Shown: piece after piece, positions 40,513 to 49,301 of the stretch
How positions within the stretch are numbered: position 1 is the first letter of the stretch
Layout: the number at the start of each line of letters is the position of its first letter
NCBI GenBank assembly: GCA_026395515.1
Contig: JAPLYN010000005.1
Location: 175,521 to 239,520 of the forward strand
DNA: 64,000 bases
DNA from: Candidatus Peregrinibacteria bacterium
GTDB lineage: Bacteria; Patescibacteriota; Gracilibacteria; UBA1369; LOWO2-01-FULL-3
Direction of reading: 5' to 3'
Translations under genes and position numbers: made by a program
Notes under the pieces: model-generated
Told to the model about the DNA's origin: nothing
What the model saw: the letters and a program-made list of their open reading frames with translations, nothing else
The model's database searches: none

Positions 40513-43500
40513 TTAAATTTTTCTTACAGCCACTTTAACACTAACGCCATCCAAATCCACGATAATTTCCTTGTCCCATTCTAAATTTCCACTCTGCTGC
40601 AATTCTTCAGCAAGAGTTTCTCTCTTAATATAGTCCGCAAAAGCAGTAACGGCATCTGCTACTTCACCAGTAGGAGCCTCAATTGACACATAAATTCTAT
40701 CATCAACTTGGTAATCAGCATCTTTACGCAATTCCTGAATTGAACGCACTAAATCACGAGCAAAACCTTCTTTCTTCAATTCTTCAGTAATATGAGTATC
40801 AAGAGAAACTACCACTCCTTCTTCACTTGCCACATCAAATCCAGGTTTTCCGCGGAAACCAACTTCCACGTCATCGCCAGACAATTCAAATGGACCTACC
40901 TTAATAATAGAACCTTCCACTTTGTACTCACCTGCCTTCAAATTATTGATGATAAATTGCACGTCCTTACCAAACTTAGGACCAAGAGCCTTAGGATTTG
41001 GCATTACAATACGTTCCACAATTGCTGAAGCTTCTTTAATGATTTCAAATTCTTTTACATTTAATTCTTCAAGAATCACCTCTTTCTGAGTTTCAAGCAA
41101 AGATCCATCTACATCTTCAGGTAAAGCAATTTGTACCTTAACGAGTGGCTGTCTCACCTTAATTTTAGCCTTAGCACGTACGCTATGACCCAAATTTACT
41201 ACGAGACGAATAAGATGCATCTCCTTATTCAATTCATCATTAATCAAATACTTATTAGCTTTTGGCCAATCTTCCAAATGAACTGAAGCTTTCATTCCAC
41301 CAGAAAGATTCTGATAAATTTCATCTGAAATATATGGCATGAACGGCGCCAACAGCTTAGTAAACTGCATTAAGACAATATAGAGAGTCTGGTAAGCTTG
41401 ATTTTTGTCTCCATCATTCTGACTCTTCCAAAAACGACGACGAGAACGACGCACGTACCAATTAGAAAGATTTTCAATAAACGCCTGCATTGGACGCACT
41501 GACCAAGTAAGATTATAAGCATCCATCTTATCAGTAACTTCCTGAATCAAAGTATTCAATTCAGACAAAATCCATTTATCTAGTTTATTTTCCGGCTGAA
41601 ATTTTTCAAATTTCTGATCCGGCTCGAAATTATCAATATTCGCATAAGTCACAAAGAAGCTATAAGTATTCCAAAGAGTAAGCGTAAATTTCTTCACGAT
41701 TTCCTCTACGTGTTTCTCAGAAAATCTCACATCTTCAGCAAGCGGCGCTGTAGAGTTGTATAAGAAATATCTCGTACTATCTACACCCTGACTTTCGAAA
41801 AGTAGACCAGGATCAGGATAATTTTTCTTTCTCTTGGAAAGCTTTTCACCATCAGCTGCAAGCAAAATTCCATTCACAATTACATTCTGGAAAGCAGGTT
41901 TATCGAAAAGAATTGTCGATAAAACATGTAATGTATAAAACCAACCACGAGTCTGATCCAAACCTTCAGCAATAAAATTTGCTGGGAAATTGTTTTCAAA
42001 TTCCGCTTTATTTTCAAATGGATAATGAAGCTGAGCATAAGGCATTGATCCACTTTCAAACCAACAATCGAGTACATCCGGCACACGATGCATTACCGCA
42101 CTACAAGTCTTGCACTTCATGGTAACATCATCGATATATGGCTTATGTAAATCAATTTCGCCATTATTCATTGGGAGTTTTCCTCCAGACAATTTACCTA
42201 ATTCTTCAATAGAACCAATACAAACTTGTTCGCCACAATCACATTCCCATACTGGAATTGCACAACCCCAGAAACGATTTCTAGAAATTGACCAATCACG
42301 CACACCATCGAGCCATTTACCAAAACGTCCATCTTTCACGTGCTCAGGCTGCCAGTGAATTTTCTGATTATTTTTCTGAAGTTTTTCTTTGATATCAGTA
42401 ACTTTGATGAAGAACGAACGAGTAGAATAATTAATCAACGCCGTATCGCAACGCCAACAATGTGGATAGCTATGTTTGTAATTATATTTTTTGAAAAGTA
42501 AGCCTTTCGCCGCAATAAAATCAGCCACGTTAGAATTCTGGCCGATTACAGTTTTGCCGGCAAATTCCGTAACTTCAGGCTTGAAAGTACCATCCATATA
42601 AACATGATTGATCTGAGCAAAACCATACTTCAGACCAAAATTGTAATCGTCCTCACCGAACATTGAAGCAATATGTACTACACCAGTACCATCTTCAGTC
42701 GTCACAAAATCTCCAATATTTATTTCATAAAGTTTTCCAGGCAATTCCGCCTTCACGTAATAATCAAAAAGCGGCTCATAGTGAGTACCTACTAGTTTTT
42801 TATGGTCTATAGTTTCAATAATCTCATAAGGAATATTACCAAACACAGACTCGCATAATTTTTCAGCCACTATGTAATATTCCACTGGACCACTAGATTC
42901 AGAGGGAAACTCTGGCCCTTTCTGTTTACTATAATCATGAGCCATCAGAGGCAAACCACCTGCCTGCACTTTCACATATTTTATATCCTCACCAAAAGCC
43001 AAAGCCACATTTCCAGGAAGTGTCCAAGGAGTAGTGGTCCAGGCCAAGACATAGACATCTTTTTCCTTCGCTTTAATTGCCTTCAATGCATCTTCCTTCA
43101 ATTTAAACTTAGCAGTCACAGTCATGTCCGTCACATCTTTGTAACCTTGAGAAACCTCAAAGTTTGAAAGAGCTGTCTCACAACGTGGACAAATATGCAT
43201 GGATTTGAAACCTGTATAAACCATTTTCTTATCCCAAATTTGCTTAAAAACCCACCAAATTGATTCCATGTAATCATTATCCAAAGTGGCATAAGTATCC
43301 TCAAAATCCACCCAACGCCCTACTCTCTGCAACAATCCCTTCCACTGATCGGTATAACGAAAAACTGACTCACGACATTTTGCATTAAAATTCTCTACGC
43401 CATATTCCACAATCGCCTTGCGCCCAGAAAGACCCAATTCTTTTTCGATTTCGTACTCCACAGGAAGTCCATGACAATCCCAACCATTAGTTCTTGGCAC

Positions 43501-43734
43501 ATAATAGCCTTTCATAGTCCAATATCTCGTCACAGCATCTTTAAGCGCCGTAGCCAAAATATGACCATAGTGAGGCAAACCATTTGCAAATGGAGGGCCA
43601 TCATAAAATACAAATTTCTCAGCATCCCTTCTTTGCTCTACCGATTTCTCGAAAATCTTATTATCCTCCCAGTACTTTAAAACGTTTTTTTCCATCGCCG
43701 GAAAAGACTGTCTGACATCAACTTTCTTAAACAT
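40513..43734 (-). CDS. ileS: isoleucyl-tRNA synthetase, type 2 (eukaryote-like)
   Basis: 1073 aa class I synthetase. The HIGH motif is HYGH at 55-58 in 'PFANGLPHYGHIL'; the KMSKS motif is a variant, 'KLSKRKKNYPDP', near 628-640. 'SKRKKNYPDP' and the length are typical of type 2 enzymes (eukaryotic cytosolic, archaeal and many CPR), which are often resistant to mupirocin. CP1 editing residues are present ('WTTTPWTLPGN'). A C-terminal anticodon-binding region and DUF5915-like tail follow. Confidence 0.96.
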   Translation of the reverse strand: MFKKVDVRQSFPAMEKNVLKYWEDNKIFEKSVEQRRDAEKFVFYDGPPFANGLPHYGHILATALKDAVTRYWTMKGYYVPRTNGWDCHGLPVEYEIEKELGLSGRKAIVEYGVENFNAKCRESVFRYTDQWKGLLQRVGRWVDFEDTYATLDNDYMESIWWVFKQIWDKKMVYTGFKSMHICPRCETALSNFEVSQGYKDVTDMTVTAKFKLKEDALKAIKAKEKDVYVLAWTTTPWTLPGNVALAFGEDIKYVKVQAGGLPLMAHDYSKQKGPEFPSESSGPVEYYIVAEKLCESVFGNIPYEIIETIDHKKLVGTHYEPLFDYYVKAELPGKLYEINIGDFVTTEDGTGVVHIASMFGEDDYNFGLKYGFAQINHVYMDGTFKPEVTEFAGKTVIGQNSNVADFIAAKGLLFKKYNYKHSYPHCWRCDTALINYSTRSFFIKVTDIKEKLQKNNQKIHWQPEHVKDGRFGKWLDGVRDWSISRNRFWGCAIPVWECDCGEQVCIGSIEELGKLSGGKLPMNNGEIDLHKPYIDDVTMKCKTCSAVMHRVPDVLDCWFESGSMPYAQLHYPFENKAEFENNFPANFIAEGLDQTRGWFYTLHVLSTILFDKPAFQNVIVNGILLAADGEKLSKRKKNYPDPGLLFESQGVDSTRYFLYNSTAPLAEDVRFSEKHVEEIVKKFTLTLWNTYSFFVTYANIDNFEPDQKFEKFQPENKLDKWILSELNTLIQEVTDKMDAYNLTWSVRPMQAFIENLSNWYVRRSRRRFWKSQNDGDKNQAYQTLYIVLMQFTKLLAPFMPYISDEIYQNLSGGMKASVHLEDWPKANKYLINDELNKEMHLIRLVVNLGHSVRAKAKIKVRQPLVKVQIALPEDVDGSLLETQKEVILEELNVKEFEIIKEASAIVERIVMPNPKALGPKFGKDVQFIINNLKAGEYKVEGSIIKVGPFELSGDDVEVGFRGKPGFDVASEEGVVVSLDTHITEELKKEGFARDLVRSIQELRKDADYQVDDRIYVSIEAPTGEVADAVTAFADYIKRETLAEELQQSGNLEWDKEIIVDLDGVSVKVAVRKI

Positions 43735-43802
43735 AAAACATTTTTAATGAAACTGGTGCTTAGTCTAATCTAAAGACAGCATTTTTCCAATAAAAAAACA
43801 CT

Positions 43803-43831
43803 TTGACTTATCATTGCCGAACTAATAATAT
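43803..43831 (+). promoter_or_regulatory. promoter (TTGACT-N17-TAATAT)
   Basis: TTGACT (43803-43808) and TAATAT (43826-43831) are 17 nt apart: one of the best promoters in the window. The predicted start is near 43838, 16 nt before the ATG at 43854. Confidence 0.65.
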
Positions 43832-43853
43832 TCACTCCAATAATTTTGAAGAT

Positions 43854-44294
43854 ATGCCGTACGGAAACAAAACACCGGACAGACACACAGGAGGTACTAG
43901 ATCAAGAGATAGACAATCACCTGTCCCATATTTTCCTCAAACTACTTCTCAAGACAAAGAAAGAGCAGCACTAGCAGGACTCAACTATGCTAAAACAGCA
44001 CTACACGGCAAAAACATTCACCTAAGAGATAACGTTGCCGAAGCAATTTTTGAAGTACTCGAAGAACTTAGGTTCTATTTTCAAACAGAAGTTAGAGCTG
44101 CAATTGCCAATAAACTATCTGAAGAGGCCAGTTATGCTAAAAAGACCTATCCAGACGATACGAAAGAAGCACTAGTAGCAAAAATGGATTACACCATAAG
44201 TAACTCCCTGGATTGGAGATCAAAAGGCATACCTCAAGACATAGCAAAAGCTACCGAAGAATCTATCAAAAATGCCATTGTCCAAACCTACTAG
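43854..44294 (+). CDS. hypothetical soluble protein of 146 aa
   Basis: Start at ATG 43854. The reading frame extends upstream through the promoter to a TTG, which is rejected because that TTG is the -35 box. The N-terminal ~35 residues are polar and Arg/Pro-rich ('DRHTGGTRSRDRQSPVPY'), the rest helical ('RDNVAEAIFEVLEELRFYF', 'RAAIANKLSEEASY'). No family recognised. The strong promoter suggests high expression. Confidence 0.65.
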   Translation: MPYGNKTPDRHTGGTRSRDRQSPVPYFPQTTSQDKERAALAGLNYAKTALHGKNIHLRDNVAEAIFEVLEELRFYFQTEVRAAIANKLSEEASYAKKTYPDDTKEALVAKMDYTISNSLDWRSKGIPQDIAKATEESIKNAIVQTY

Positions 44295-44310
44295 ATATGA
44301 GCCTAGTTTA

Positions 44311-45750
44311 CTAACCGCATCCCTGGCATCCGCCACCACAGCTTCCAGAGCCACATCCAGCTTCACTGACAGCAACTTTTAATTCGTAGTTGTCTACCAA
44401 ACTTTCAGCTAGACCCACATAATTAGTAGGAGTCAAAGCCAATAAACGCTTCTTATCAGAAGCAGGGATTTTCAAGTCCTTAATGAATTTCTGAACCACA
44501 ACTTTTGTAATTCCAGCCTTCCCACGAGTCAATTCTTTCAATTTTTCGTAAGCATTTGGCATCAAATTTTTCTTCATTACTACCTGTATAGGTTCTGCCA
44601 AAAGTTCCCATTTATCAGCCAAATCATCTTCAATCTTTTTCTTATTAACTTCACATTTGGTCAAACCCTTCATTGCGCTCTTATAAGCCAAAATACAGTA
44701 GGACAAAGCTGAACCAACATTTCTCAAAGAAGTAGAATCGGAAAGGTCCCTTTGCATACGAGAAACCTGAAGTTTTGAAGATAATTGTTCAAGAAGAGCA
44801 TTAGCAATTCCAATATTTCCCTCAGCATTTTCGAAATCAATAGGATTCACTTTATGAGGCATAGTAGAAGAACCAACTTCATTCTTCACTACCTTCTGAC
44901 CAAAATATCCAAGACTAATATAGGTCCACATATCGCGTACGAAATCTAAACAAATGTTATTAATTCTCTTCACTGAATCAAAAATATCAGCATAACAATC
45001 ATGAGGTTCAATTTGAGTTGTGTACATATTCACACCAAGACCCAAACTCTGAATAAAATTCTTGCTAACATCGAACCAATTTACATCTGGATAAGCCACT
45101 ACGTGGGCGTTGTAATTTCCTACAGCACCATTGATTTTTGCCATCAAGAAATTACCTTTCATGGCAATTTCCATTTCTCTTTCAATACGAGCCACGAAAT
45201 TAATTAGTTCCTTACCAAGTGTAGTAGGTGTAGCGGCCTGACCATGAGTACGAGAAAGCATTCCCAACCCCTTATAAGTCTGAGCTTTACCATAAATTTC
45301 CTGCACTAGACCAGAAAGCACTGGCACCAACTCCCTCTCATTAAAATCGCGAAGCATACAAGCATAAGCGATATTATTTATATCTTCAGAAGTACAAGCA
45401 AAATGAATAAATTCCTGATATTTCTCAATCGGACCACCCTTTACCTTTTCCTTAATGAAATATTCAATAGCCTTCACGTCATGATTAGTAACTTTTTCAA
45501 TATTTTTCACGCGTTCAGCATCCACGACATCGAATTGCTCATAAATACTACGAAGAATACGAATTTCCGTAGGCTCGAGTAGTTTTGTACCTGGCAACTT
45601 TTCATCATTGAAAAGATAAATAAACCATTCAACCTCAGTAAGAACGCGATATCTCATCAAAGCCGCTTCAGCAAAATACTGTGAAAGATGATCCACTTTC
45701 TCCGCATAACGTCCATCCAAAGGAGAAATGGCCAACAAAGGATTATTCAT
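44311..45750 (-). CDS. purB: adenylosuccinate lyase with a Cys/Gly-rich C-terminal tail
   Basis: 479 aa. It acts twice in purine synthesis (SAICAR to AICAR and adenylosuccinate to AMP). Signatures: 'SPLDGRYAEKVDHLSQYF', 'HDVKAIEYFIKE', 'SRTHGQAATPTTLGKE' and the fumarase-superfamily motif 'GSSTMPHKVNP'. The last 14 residues (466-479) are an appended tail with Cys at 466, 471, 475 and 478 among Gly and Ser, not a feature of the family. It follows purE after 23 nt. Confidence 0.96.
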   Translation of the reverse strand: MNNPLLAISPLDGRYAEKVDHLSQYFAEAALMRYRVLTEVEWFIYLFNDEKLPGTKLLEPTEIRILRSIYEQFDVVDAERVKNIEKVTNHDVKAIEYFIKEKVKGGPIEKYQEFIHFACTSEDINNIAYACMLRDFNERELVPVLSGLVQEIYGKAQTYKGLGMLSRTHGQAATPTTLGKELINFVARIEREMEIAMKGNFLMAKINGAVGNYNAHVVAYPDVNWFDVSKNFIQSLGLGVNMYTTQIEPHDCYADIFDSVKRINNICLDFVRDMWTYISLGYFGQKVVKNEVGSSTMPHKVNPIDFENAEGNIGIANALLEQLSSKLQVSRMQRDLSDSTSLRNVGSALSYCILAYKSAMKGLTKCEVNKKKIEDDLADKWELLAEPIQVVMKKNLMPNAYEKLKELTRGKAGITKVVVQKFIKDLKIPASDKKRLLALTPTNYVGLAESLVDNYELKVAVSEAGCGSGSCGGGCQGCG

Positions 45751-45773
45751 AAAATGTTTATTAATTTAATTAA

Positions 45774-46223
45774 TTATTCGAAACTCTTCCTGATTTCCTC
45801 AATTCTTGCCCACACTTTCTTACGTAATTCAGCATTTTTTTCCGCAAAGATTTTAACAACAGATAAAATCAAATTAGCTGGATCAATTACAGTCATTACA
45901 GGTGTATCACCAGGCATCATCAATGAGCTATTCAAATTAACCATCATATCCACCTTATCCTGAAATGGAGGACAAGCAAAAACCGGATGAACACTATTCG
46001 CAGCAATCACGCCAGAAAGTGCATTAGATCTACCAGCCACACCCACAAAAATAACATCTTCAACACTATTATATTTTTCCACAATATCCGCCACTTTTTT
46101 TGGAACTTTATGAGCTGAAGCCACAATAACCTCTGTCTCAACACCCCACTTATTCAAACCGTCCACCATTTTCTGAGTAAATTCTTTATCAACCTGAGAT
46201 CCAAGAATAAAAATAGTTTTCAT
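45774..46223 (-). CDS. purE: phosphoribosylaminoimidazole carboxylase PurE, class II-type
   Basis: 149 aa. It forms CAIR. The residues that differ between PurE classes point to class II (AIR plus CO2 directly): 'SAHK' (36-39) in place of SAHR, 'AGRSNALSG' (63-71) in place of the class I AGGAAHLPG, and 'ACPP' (83-86). The same motifs occur in Treponema PurE and in the animal PAICS enzyme. If correct, PurK and N5-CAIR are not needed. It lies between purC and purB. Confidence 0.88.
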   Translation of the reverse strand: MKTIFILGSQVDKEFTQKMVDGLNKWGVETEVIVASAHKVPKKVADIVEKYNSVEDVIFVGVAGRSNALSGVIAANSVHPVFACPPFQDKVDMMVNLNSSLMMPGDTPVMTVIDPANLILSVVKIFAEKNAELRKKVWARIEEIRKSFE

Positions 46224-46245
46224 ATATAAAATTTTTAAGATTTAA

Positions 46246-47211
46246 TTAACAATATTTTGCTAAATTCACCTTCAATCTAGCATCTACATCCCCTACCTGT
46301 GCCTCAAATTTTTGGCCAGTGATAAGCTCAAAAGCCTCAATGTAACGACGTCCTGTCTCCACTCTAATATCATCTGGAATAACAGGAACTTCCCCCTCGC
46401 CCTTGAAACCTCTTTCAGCCAACCATTCTCTCAAATATTCTTTATCAATTTTTTTCTGCTCCTCGCCAGAAGCCAATCTCTTTTCATATTCATCAGCAAA
46501 CCAGAAACGAGAAGAATCGGGAGTATGAATTTCATCGATCAAAACAATTTTTCCTTCATCATTAATACCAAATTCATATTTTGTATCTACGAGAATAATT
46601 CCCTGTTTAGCAGCAACTTCTACACCACGTAAGTATAATTTCATCGCTACATCAGCCATATAATCGAACTGCTCAGCATTAATTACGCCACTTTTCAAAA
46701 TTTGTTCACGAGATACAGATTCATCATGACCACCATATTCAGCCTTAGTAGAAGGAGTAAGAATTGGTTTCTCAAGTTTTTGATTTTTCTTCAAACCATC
46801 TGGCAACGCATTTCCACAGAAATTACGTTCACCTTTTTCATAATGAGTCCAAATACTAGTACTAGTAACACCAGTAATATAGCCACGAACAATCATTTCT
46901 ACCGGCATCGCCTTACATTCTTTAGCAACCACAACATTTGGATCTGGAAATTCAATCACATGATTTTCAGCAATATCTTTAGTCTGATCAAACCAAAACT
47001 TTGCCATTTGATTAAGAACCTGACCCTTAAAAGGAATCAAAGTAATTACCCTATCAAAAGCAGAAAGTCTGTCAGTAACAATAATCACACGCTTACCATC
47101 CTTAGAATAATTATCACGAACCTTTCCTTCATATTTGGCACCCATAGTCGGAAAATCAGTAGCCTTTAAACACAAAAGGAGCTGAGCCTGCAGATCTGAA
47201 TTTACTATCAT
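46246..47211 (-). CDS. purC: SAICAR synthase (phosphoribosylaminoimidazole-succinocarboxamide synthase)
   Basis: 321 aa, in the longer group (about 290-310 aa). It joins CAIR to aspartate with ATP. Signatures: 'YEGKVRDNY', 'VTDRLSAFDRVI', 'PVEMIVRGYITGVTSTS', 'KPILTPSTKAEYGGHDE' and 'LVDTKYEFGI', 'IDEIHTPDSSRFW'. First gene of purC-purE-purB on the minus strand, with 22-nt and 23-nt gaps. In animals PurC and class II PurE are fused as PAICS; here they are adjacent. Confidence 0.96.
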   Translation of the reverse strand: MIVNSDLQAQLLLCLKATDFPTMGAKYEGKVRDNYSKDGKRVIIVTDRLSAFDRVITLIPFKGQVLNQMAKFWFDQTKDIAENHVIEFPDPNVVVAKECKAMPVEMIVRGYITGVTSTSIWTHYEKGERNFCGNALPDGLKKNQKLEKPILTPSTKAEYGGHDESVSREQILKSGVINAEQFDYMADVAMKLYLRGVEVAAKQGIILVDTKYEFGINDEGKIVLIDEIHTPDSSRFWFADEYEKRLASGEEQKKIDKEYLREWLAERGFKGEGEVPVIPDDIRVETGRRYIEAFELITGQKFEAQVGDVDARLKVNLAKYC

Positions 47212-47282
47212 ATTTTAAAAAAAGTTATATTACAGTTAAATAATAATTGATTAGAACCCTAATCGCAATACTGGTTTTATGC

Positions 47283-47552
47283 TTATTTTCTCTTACCCCA
47301 ATACCAACCAACCTTGCCTTCAACTTTATCTGAAACCAAATACATAAATGCCACCGCAGAGAGACAAACATCAAAAATCATCTTCACATTTTCCTGTCCT
47401 GTAAAAAGTTCCGGATGACTCAAGTCATAAGCATACCAAACATAAGCACCCATCAAACCAATATAGAACAAAGTTGTTAACCATCCTTGCCAAGTAACTG
47501 GAACAAGACCCCATCCATAATTTTTTGGGATAAACCATTTTTTGCTTTCCAT
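47283..47552 (-). CDS. small membrane protein with two TM helices
   Basis: 89 aa. Starts 'MESKKWFIPKNYGWGLVPVTWQGW', a Trp-rich amphipathic segment typical of small two-TM proteins, then helices at about 22-42 and 60-76, and ends 'GWYWGKRK'. No family recognised; similar small proteins recur in CPR genomes. Confidence 0.65.
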   Translation of the reverse strand: MESKKWFIPKNYGWGLVPVTWQGWLTTLFYIGLMGAYVWYAYDLSHPELFTGQENVKMIFDVCLSAVAFMYLVSDKVEGKVGWYWGKRK

Positions 47553-47626
47553 AGGAGAAAATTAAAAAATATTACTAACACAAAAATAGCACAAAAGTGC
47601 CTTAAATCCAACAAACACAAGCAAAA

Positions 47627-47824
47627 TTAACGTCTGTTACCAAAATCCAAATAATTATTAACCCTAGCTCTAGTTGTAGCTCTACCTGCAACAACAACTT
47701 TATCAGAAGACTCGGAAACTTGAGGATCAACATCAGCTACCTCAGTTTTAACAACTTCCTTAGGTTTATCATTGCCCATAGTAATAACAGTCCTATCCTC
47801 CGGTCCAAACTTATCAAATCCCAT
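47627..47824 (-). CDS. small hypothetical protein of 65 aa
   Basis: Start at ATG 47824 ('MGFDKFGPED'), chosen because an extended -10 lies 24 nt upstream. A polar, largely disordered protein with Val/Lys/Asp-rich centre and a basic end 'RATTRARVNNYLDFGNRR'. No family recognised. Confidence 0.5.
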   Translation of the reverse strand: MGFDKFGPEDRTVITMGNDKPKEVVKTEVADVDPQVSESSDKVVVAGRATTRARVNNYLDFGNRR

Positions 47825-47848
47825 AATATAAAAGTTATTGATGTCAAA

Positions 47849-47877
47849 AATATAGCACAAAAAAAGCGATTTCCTAA
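47849..47877 (-). promoter_or_regulatory. promoter embedded in the tRNA-Val terminator (TGC-TATATT)
   Basis: Minus-strand TGCTATATT (hexamer 47849-47854) directly follows the T7 tract of the terminator. The -35 position (47872-47877, TTAGGA) falls in the hairpin loop. The predicted start lies about 18 nt before the ATG at 47824. Confidence 0.45.
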
Positions 47878-47883
47878 TCGCTT
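47859..47883 (-). terminator. intrinsic terminator after tRNA-Val
   Basis: Perfect 7-bp stem AAGCGAT/ATCGCTT, 6-nt loop, then seven T on the minus strand. Confidence 0.8.
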
Positions 47884-47893
47884 AGATGTAATA

Positions 47894-47970
47894 TGGTGGG
47901 CGCTGAGGGATTCGAACTCTCGACCCTCTCGGTGTAAACGAGATGCTCTAACCAGCTGAGCTAAGCGCCC
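47894..47970 (-). tRNA. tRNA-Val (anticodon TAC), CCA encoded
   Basis: Minus strand: acceptor GGGCGCT/AGCGCCC, discriminator A, encoded CCA (47894-47896). The anticodon stem TCTCG/CGAGA encloses TTTACAC, giving anticodon UAC. The T-loop is AGTTCGAATCC. It decodes GUA/GUG and, with modification, GUN. Confidence 0.97.
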
Positions 47971-48039
47971 TTATTAAATTTGCCCATAACTTTTATCATA
48001 TTGCTCAAAAGATGGCAACAAAATTTCTCTAAATTAAAT

Positions 48040-48765
48040 TTATCCTAACAAAAATCCCCTACCTCTTAGCCACTTCTCAGCCTCCTTATAGTCGGGCATC
48101 GCCATCTCCACCCAAGCCCAAAAACGCGCCGAGTGATTAAATTCTTTCAAATGCGACAACTCATGCACGCACACATAACGGAAAACCTCGCGTGGAGCGA
48201 AAAGAAGTCTATAAGATATGTTTATATTCCGCTTTGAGCTACAACTACCAAAGCGCCCATTAGTTCTCTTAAAACGAACATCATTCACCCTTTCTTGAAA
48301 ATGCATTTGATTCAATTCTTCCAAAACCTCCTCTAGATAAGGCGTCTGATCCTCCATAATTTTCTTCTCCGCCAAAAACTTAATTTTTTTCTTCCTTTCT
48401 GCCTCAGTCAGAAAACTATTTAATCTAATTTTTAGAAAATGCCCCTCGCGAAGCAAAGCCTTCGAATTCACACCAGGCAAGACATCCACAGTTAATTCAT
48501 AAATTTTATTATGAGTAACAATTCTTCCGCCATCCTCATATTCAGGATTTATAAAATCCAATTTCTCCACTTTTTCCAGTCTCTTCTCCGCCCATTTTAA
48601 AAATTTATCGATGATTTCATCCCTTTTTCCGCCCTGAGCAAAACGGCTCAGCTTAAGCAAAACCACCCCATTTTTAATTCTCACAGAAGAGGTAGCTTTC
48701 AAAACTGGCTTGTACTCAATTGGATAATTTACTTGTCCTACTTTCAAAAATTCCGGATACGTCAT
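48040..48765 (-). CDS. YgjP/DUF45 family zinc metallopeptidase-like protein
   Basis: 241 aa. The zinc-binding motif 'HELSHLKEFNHSARFW' lies near residues 196-211, preceded by 'RFGSCSSKRNINISYRLLFAP', the characteristic YgjP region. The N-terminal half matches the family only loosely. These proteins are SprT-like; substrates are unknown. The promoter implies a leaderless mRNA. Confidence 0.88.
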   Translation of the reverse strand: MTYPEFLKVGQVNYPIEYKPVLKATSSVRIKNGVVLLKLSRFAQGGKRDEIIDKFLKWAEKRLEKVEKLDFINPEYEDGGRIVTHNKIYELTVDVLPGVNSKALLREGHFLKIRLNSFLTEAERKKKIKFLAEKKIMEDQTPYLEEVLEELNQMHFQERVNDVRFKRTNGRFGSCSSKRNINISYRLLFAPREVFRYVCVHELSHLKEFNHSARFWAWVEMAMPDYKEAEKWLRGRGFLLG

Positions 48766-48771
48766 AAACGA

Positions 48772-48784
48772 ATAATACCAAAAA
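48772..48784 (-). promoter_or_regulatory. extended -10 (TTTTTGG-TATTAT) for the YgjP gene, leaderless arrangement
   Basis: Minus-strand T5-GG-TATTAT (hexamer 48772-48777) ends 6 nt before the ATG at 48765. Confidence 0.5.
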
Positions 48785-48787
48785 TAT

Positions 48788-48816
48788 TTGAAAATTTAAA
48801 CAAAACATACTAGAAT
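48788..48816 (+). promoter_or_regulatory. promoter for the DUF378 gene (TTGAAA-N17-TAGAAT)
   Basis: TTGAAA (48788-48793) and TAGAAT (48811-48816) are 17 nt apart. The predicted start is near 48823, 24 nt before the ATG. Confidence 0.55.
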
Positions 48817-48846
48817 ACTCACAATTACCTCATAACTTATTTATCT

Positions 48847-49116
48847 ATGGAAAGCGGATGCAATTGCAAAGGTGGCGAACACAAATGTTGCTGGATGGGC
48901 TTCATTACAAAACTCCTTCTAGTAATCGGAGGTTTGAACTGGGGACTTATTGCTATTAATCCAGAATGGAACCTTGTAACTCTTGCTCTTGGTCAATGGC
49001 CAGTAGCTGTACAGGTAGTTTACGGACTAGTTGGACTAGCTGCATTAATGATGTTAGGAAAAATGGTGATGAAATGCTGCGGAAAAAAATGCTGCGGTGG
49101 TCAATGCAAGAAATAA
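48847..49116 (+). CDS. DUF378 membrane protein with Cys-rich ends
   Basis: 89 aa. The DUF378 core is clear: 'LLLVIGGLNWGLIAINPEWNLVTLALG' (split across helix 1 and its loop) and 'VVYGLVGLAALMMLGKMV'. Two transmembrane helices. Both ends carry extra Cys residues ('CNCKGGEHKCCW' and 'CCGKKCCGGQCKK'), which could bind metal. Function of DUF378 unknown. It has its own promoter and terminator. Confidence 0.85.
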   Translation: MESGCNCKGGEHKCCWMGFITKLLLVIGGLNWGLIAINPEWNLVTLALGQWPVAVQVVYGLVGLAALMMLGKMVMKCCGKKCCGGQCKK

Positions 49117-49130
49117 ATCTAATTGAATAG

Positions 49131-49160
49131 AAAAAGGCCTCTGAAAAGGGGCTCTTTTTT
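49131..49160. terminator. bidirectional intrinsic terminator
   Basis: Stem AAAAAG-GCCTC / GGGGC-T-CTTTTT with one bulged base, loop TGAAAA, then T-runs on both strands. It closes the DUF378 gene (plus) and the htrA/tRNA-Leu transcript (minus). Confidence 0.75.
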
Positions 49161-49208
49161 GTAATAATTTTTTGCAATAAAATAAGCGCCAACTTAGCGC
49201 TTAAATTC

Positions 49209-49294
49209 TGGTGCCCAAGGGGGGACTTGAACCCCCACAGGATTGCTCCCGCTACCACCTCAAGGTAGTGCGTCTGCCATTTCGCCACCTGGGC
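49209..49294 (-). tRNA. tRNA-Leu (anticodon GAG), CCA encoded
   Basis: Minus strand: acceptor GCCCAGG/CTTGGGC, discriminator A, encoded CCA (49209-49211). The anticodon stem CTACC/GGTAG encloses TTGAGGT, giving anticodon GAG. Long variable arm. It decodes CUU/CUC. It lies 7 nt after htrA and is probably processed from the same transcript. Confidence 0.96.
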
Positions 49295-49301
49295 CTGTGA
49301 A

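Noticed and set aside
43803-43853. N-terminal extension of the 146-aa protein from a TTG
   Set aside because: The TTG is part of the -35 box TTGACT and the extension reads across the -10, so it would be upstream of the transcript.
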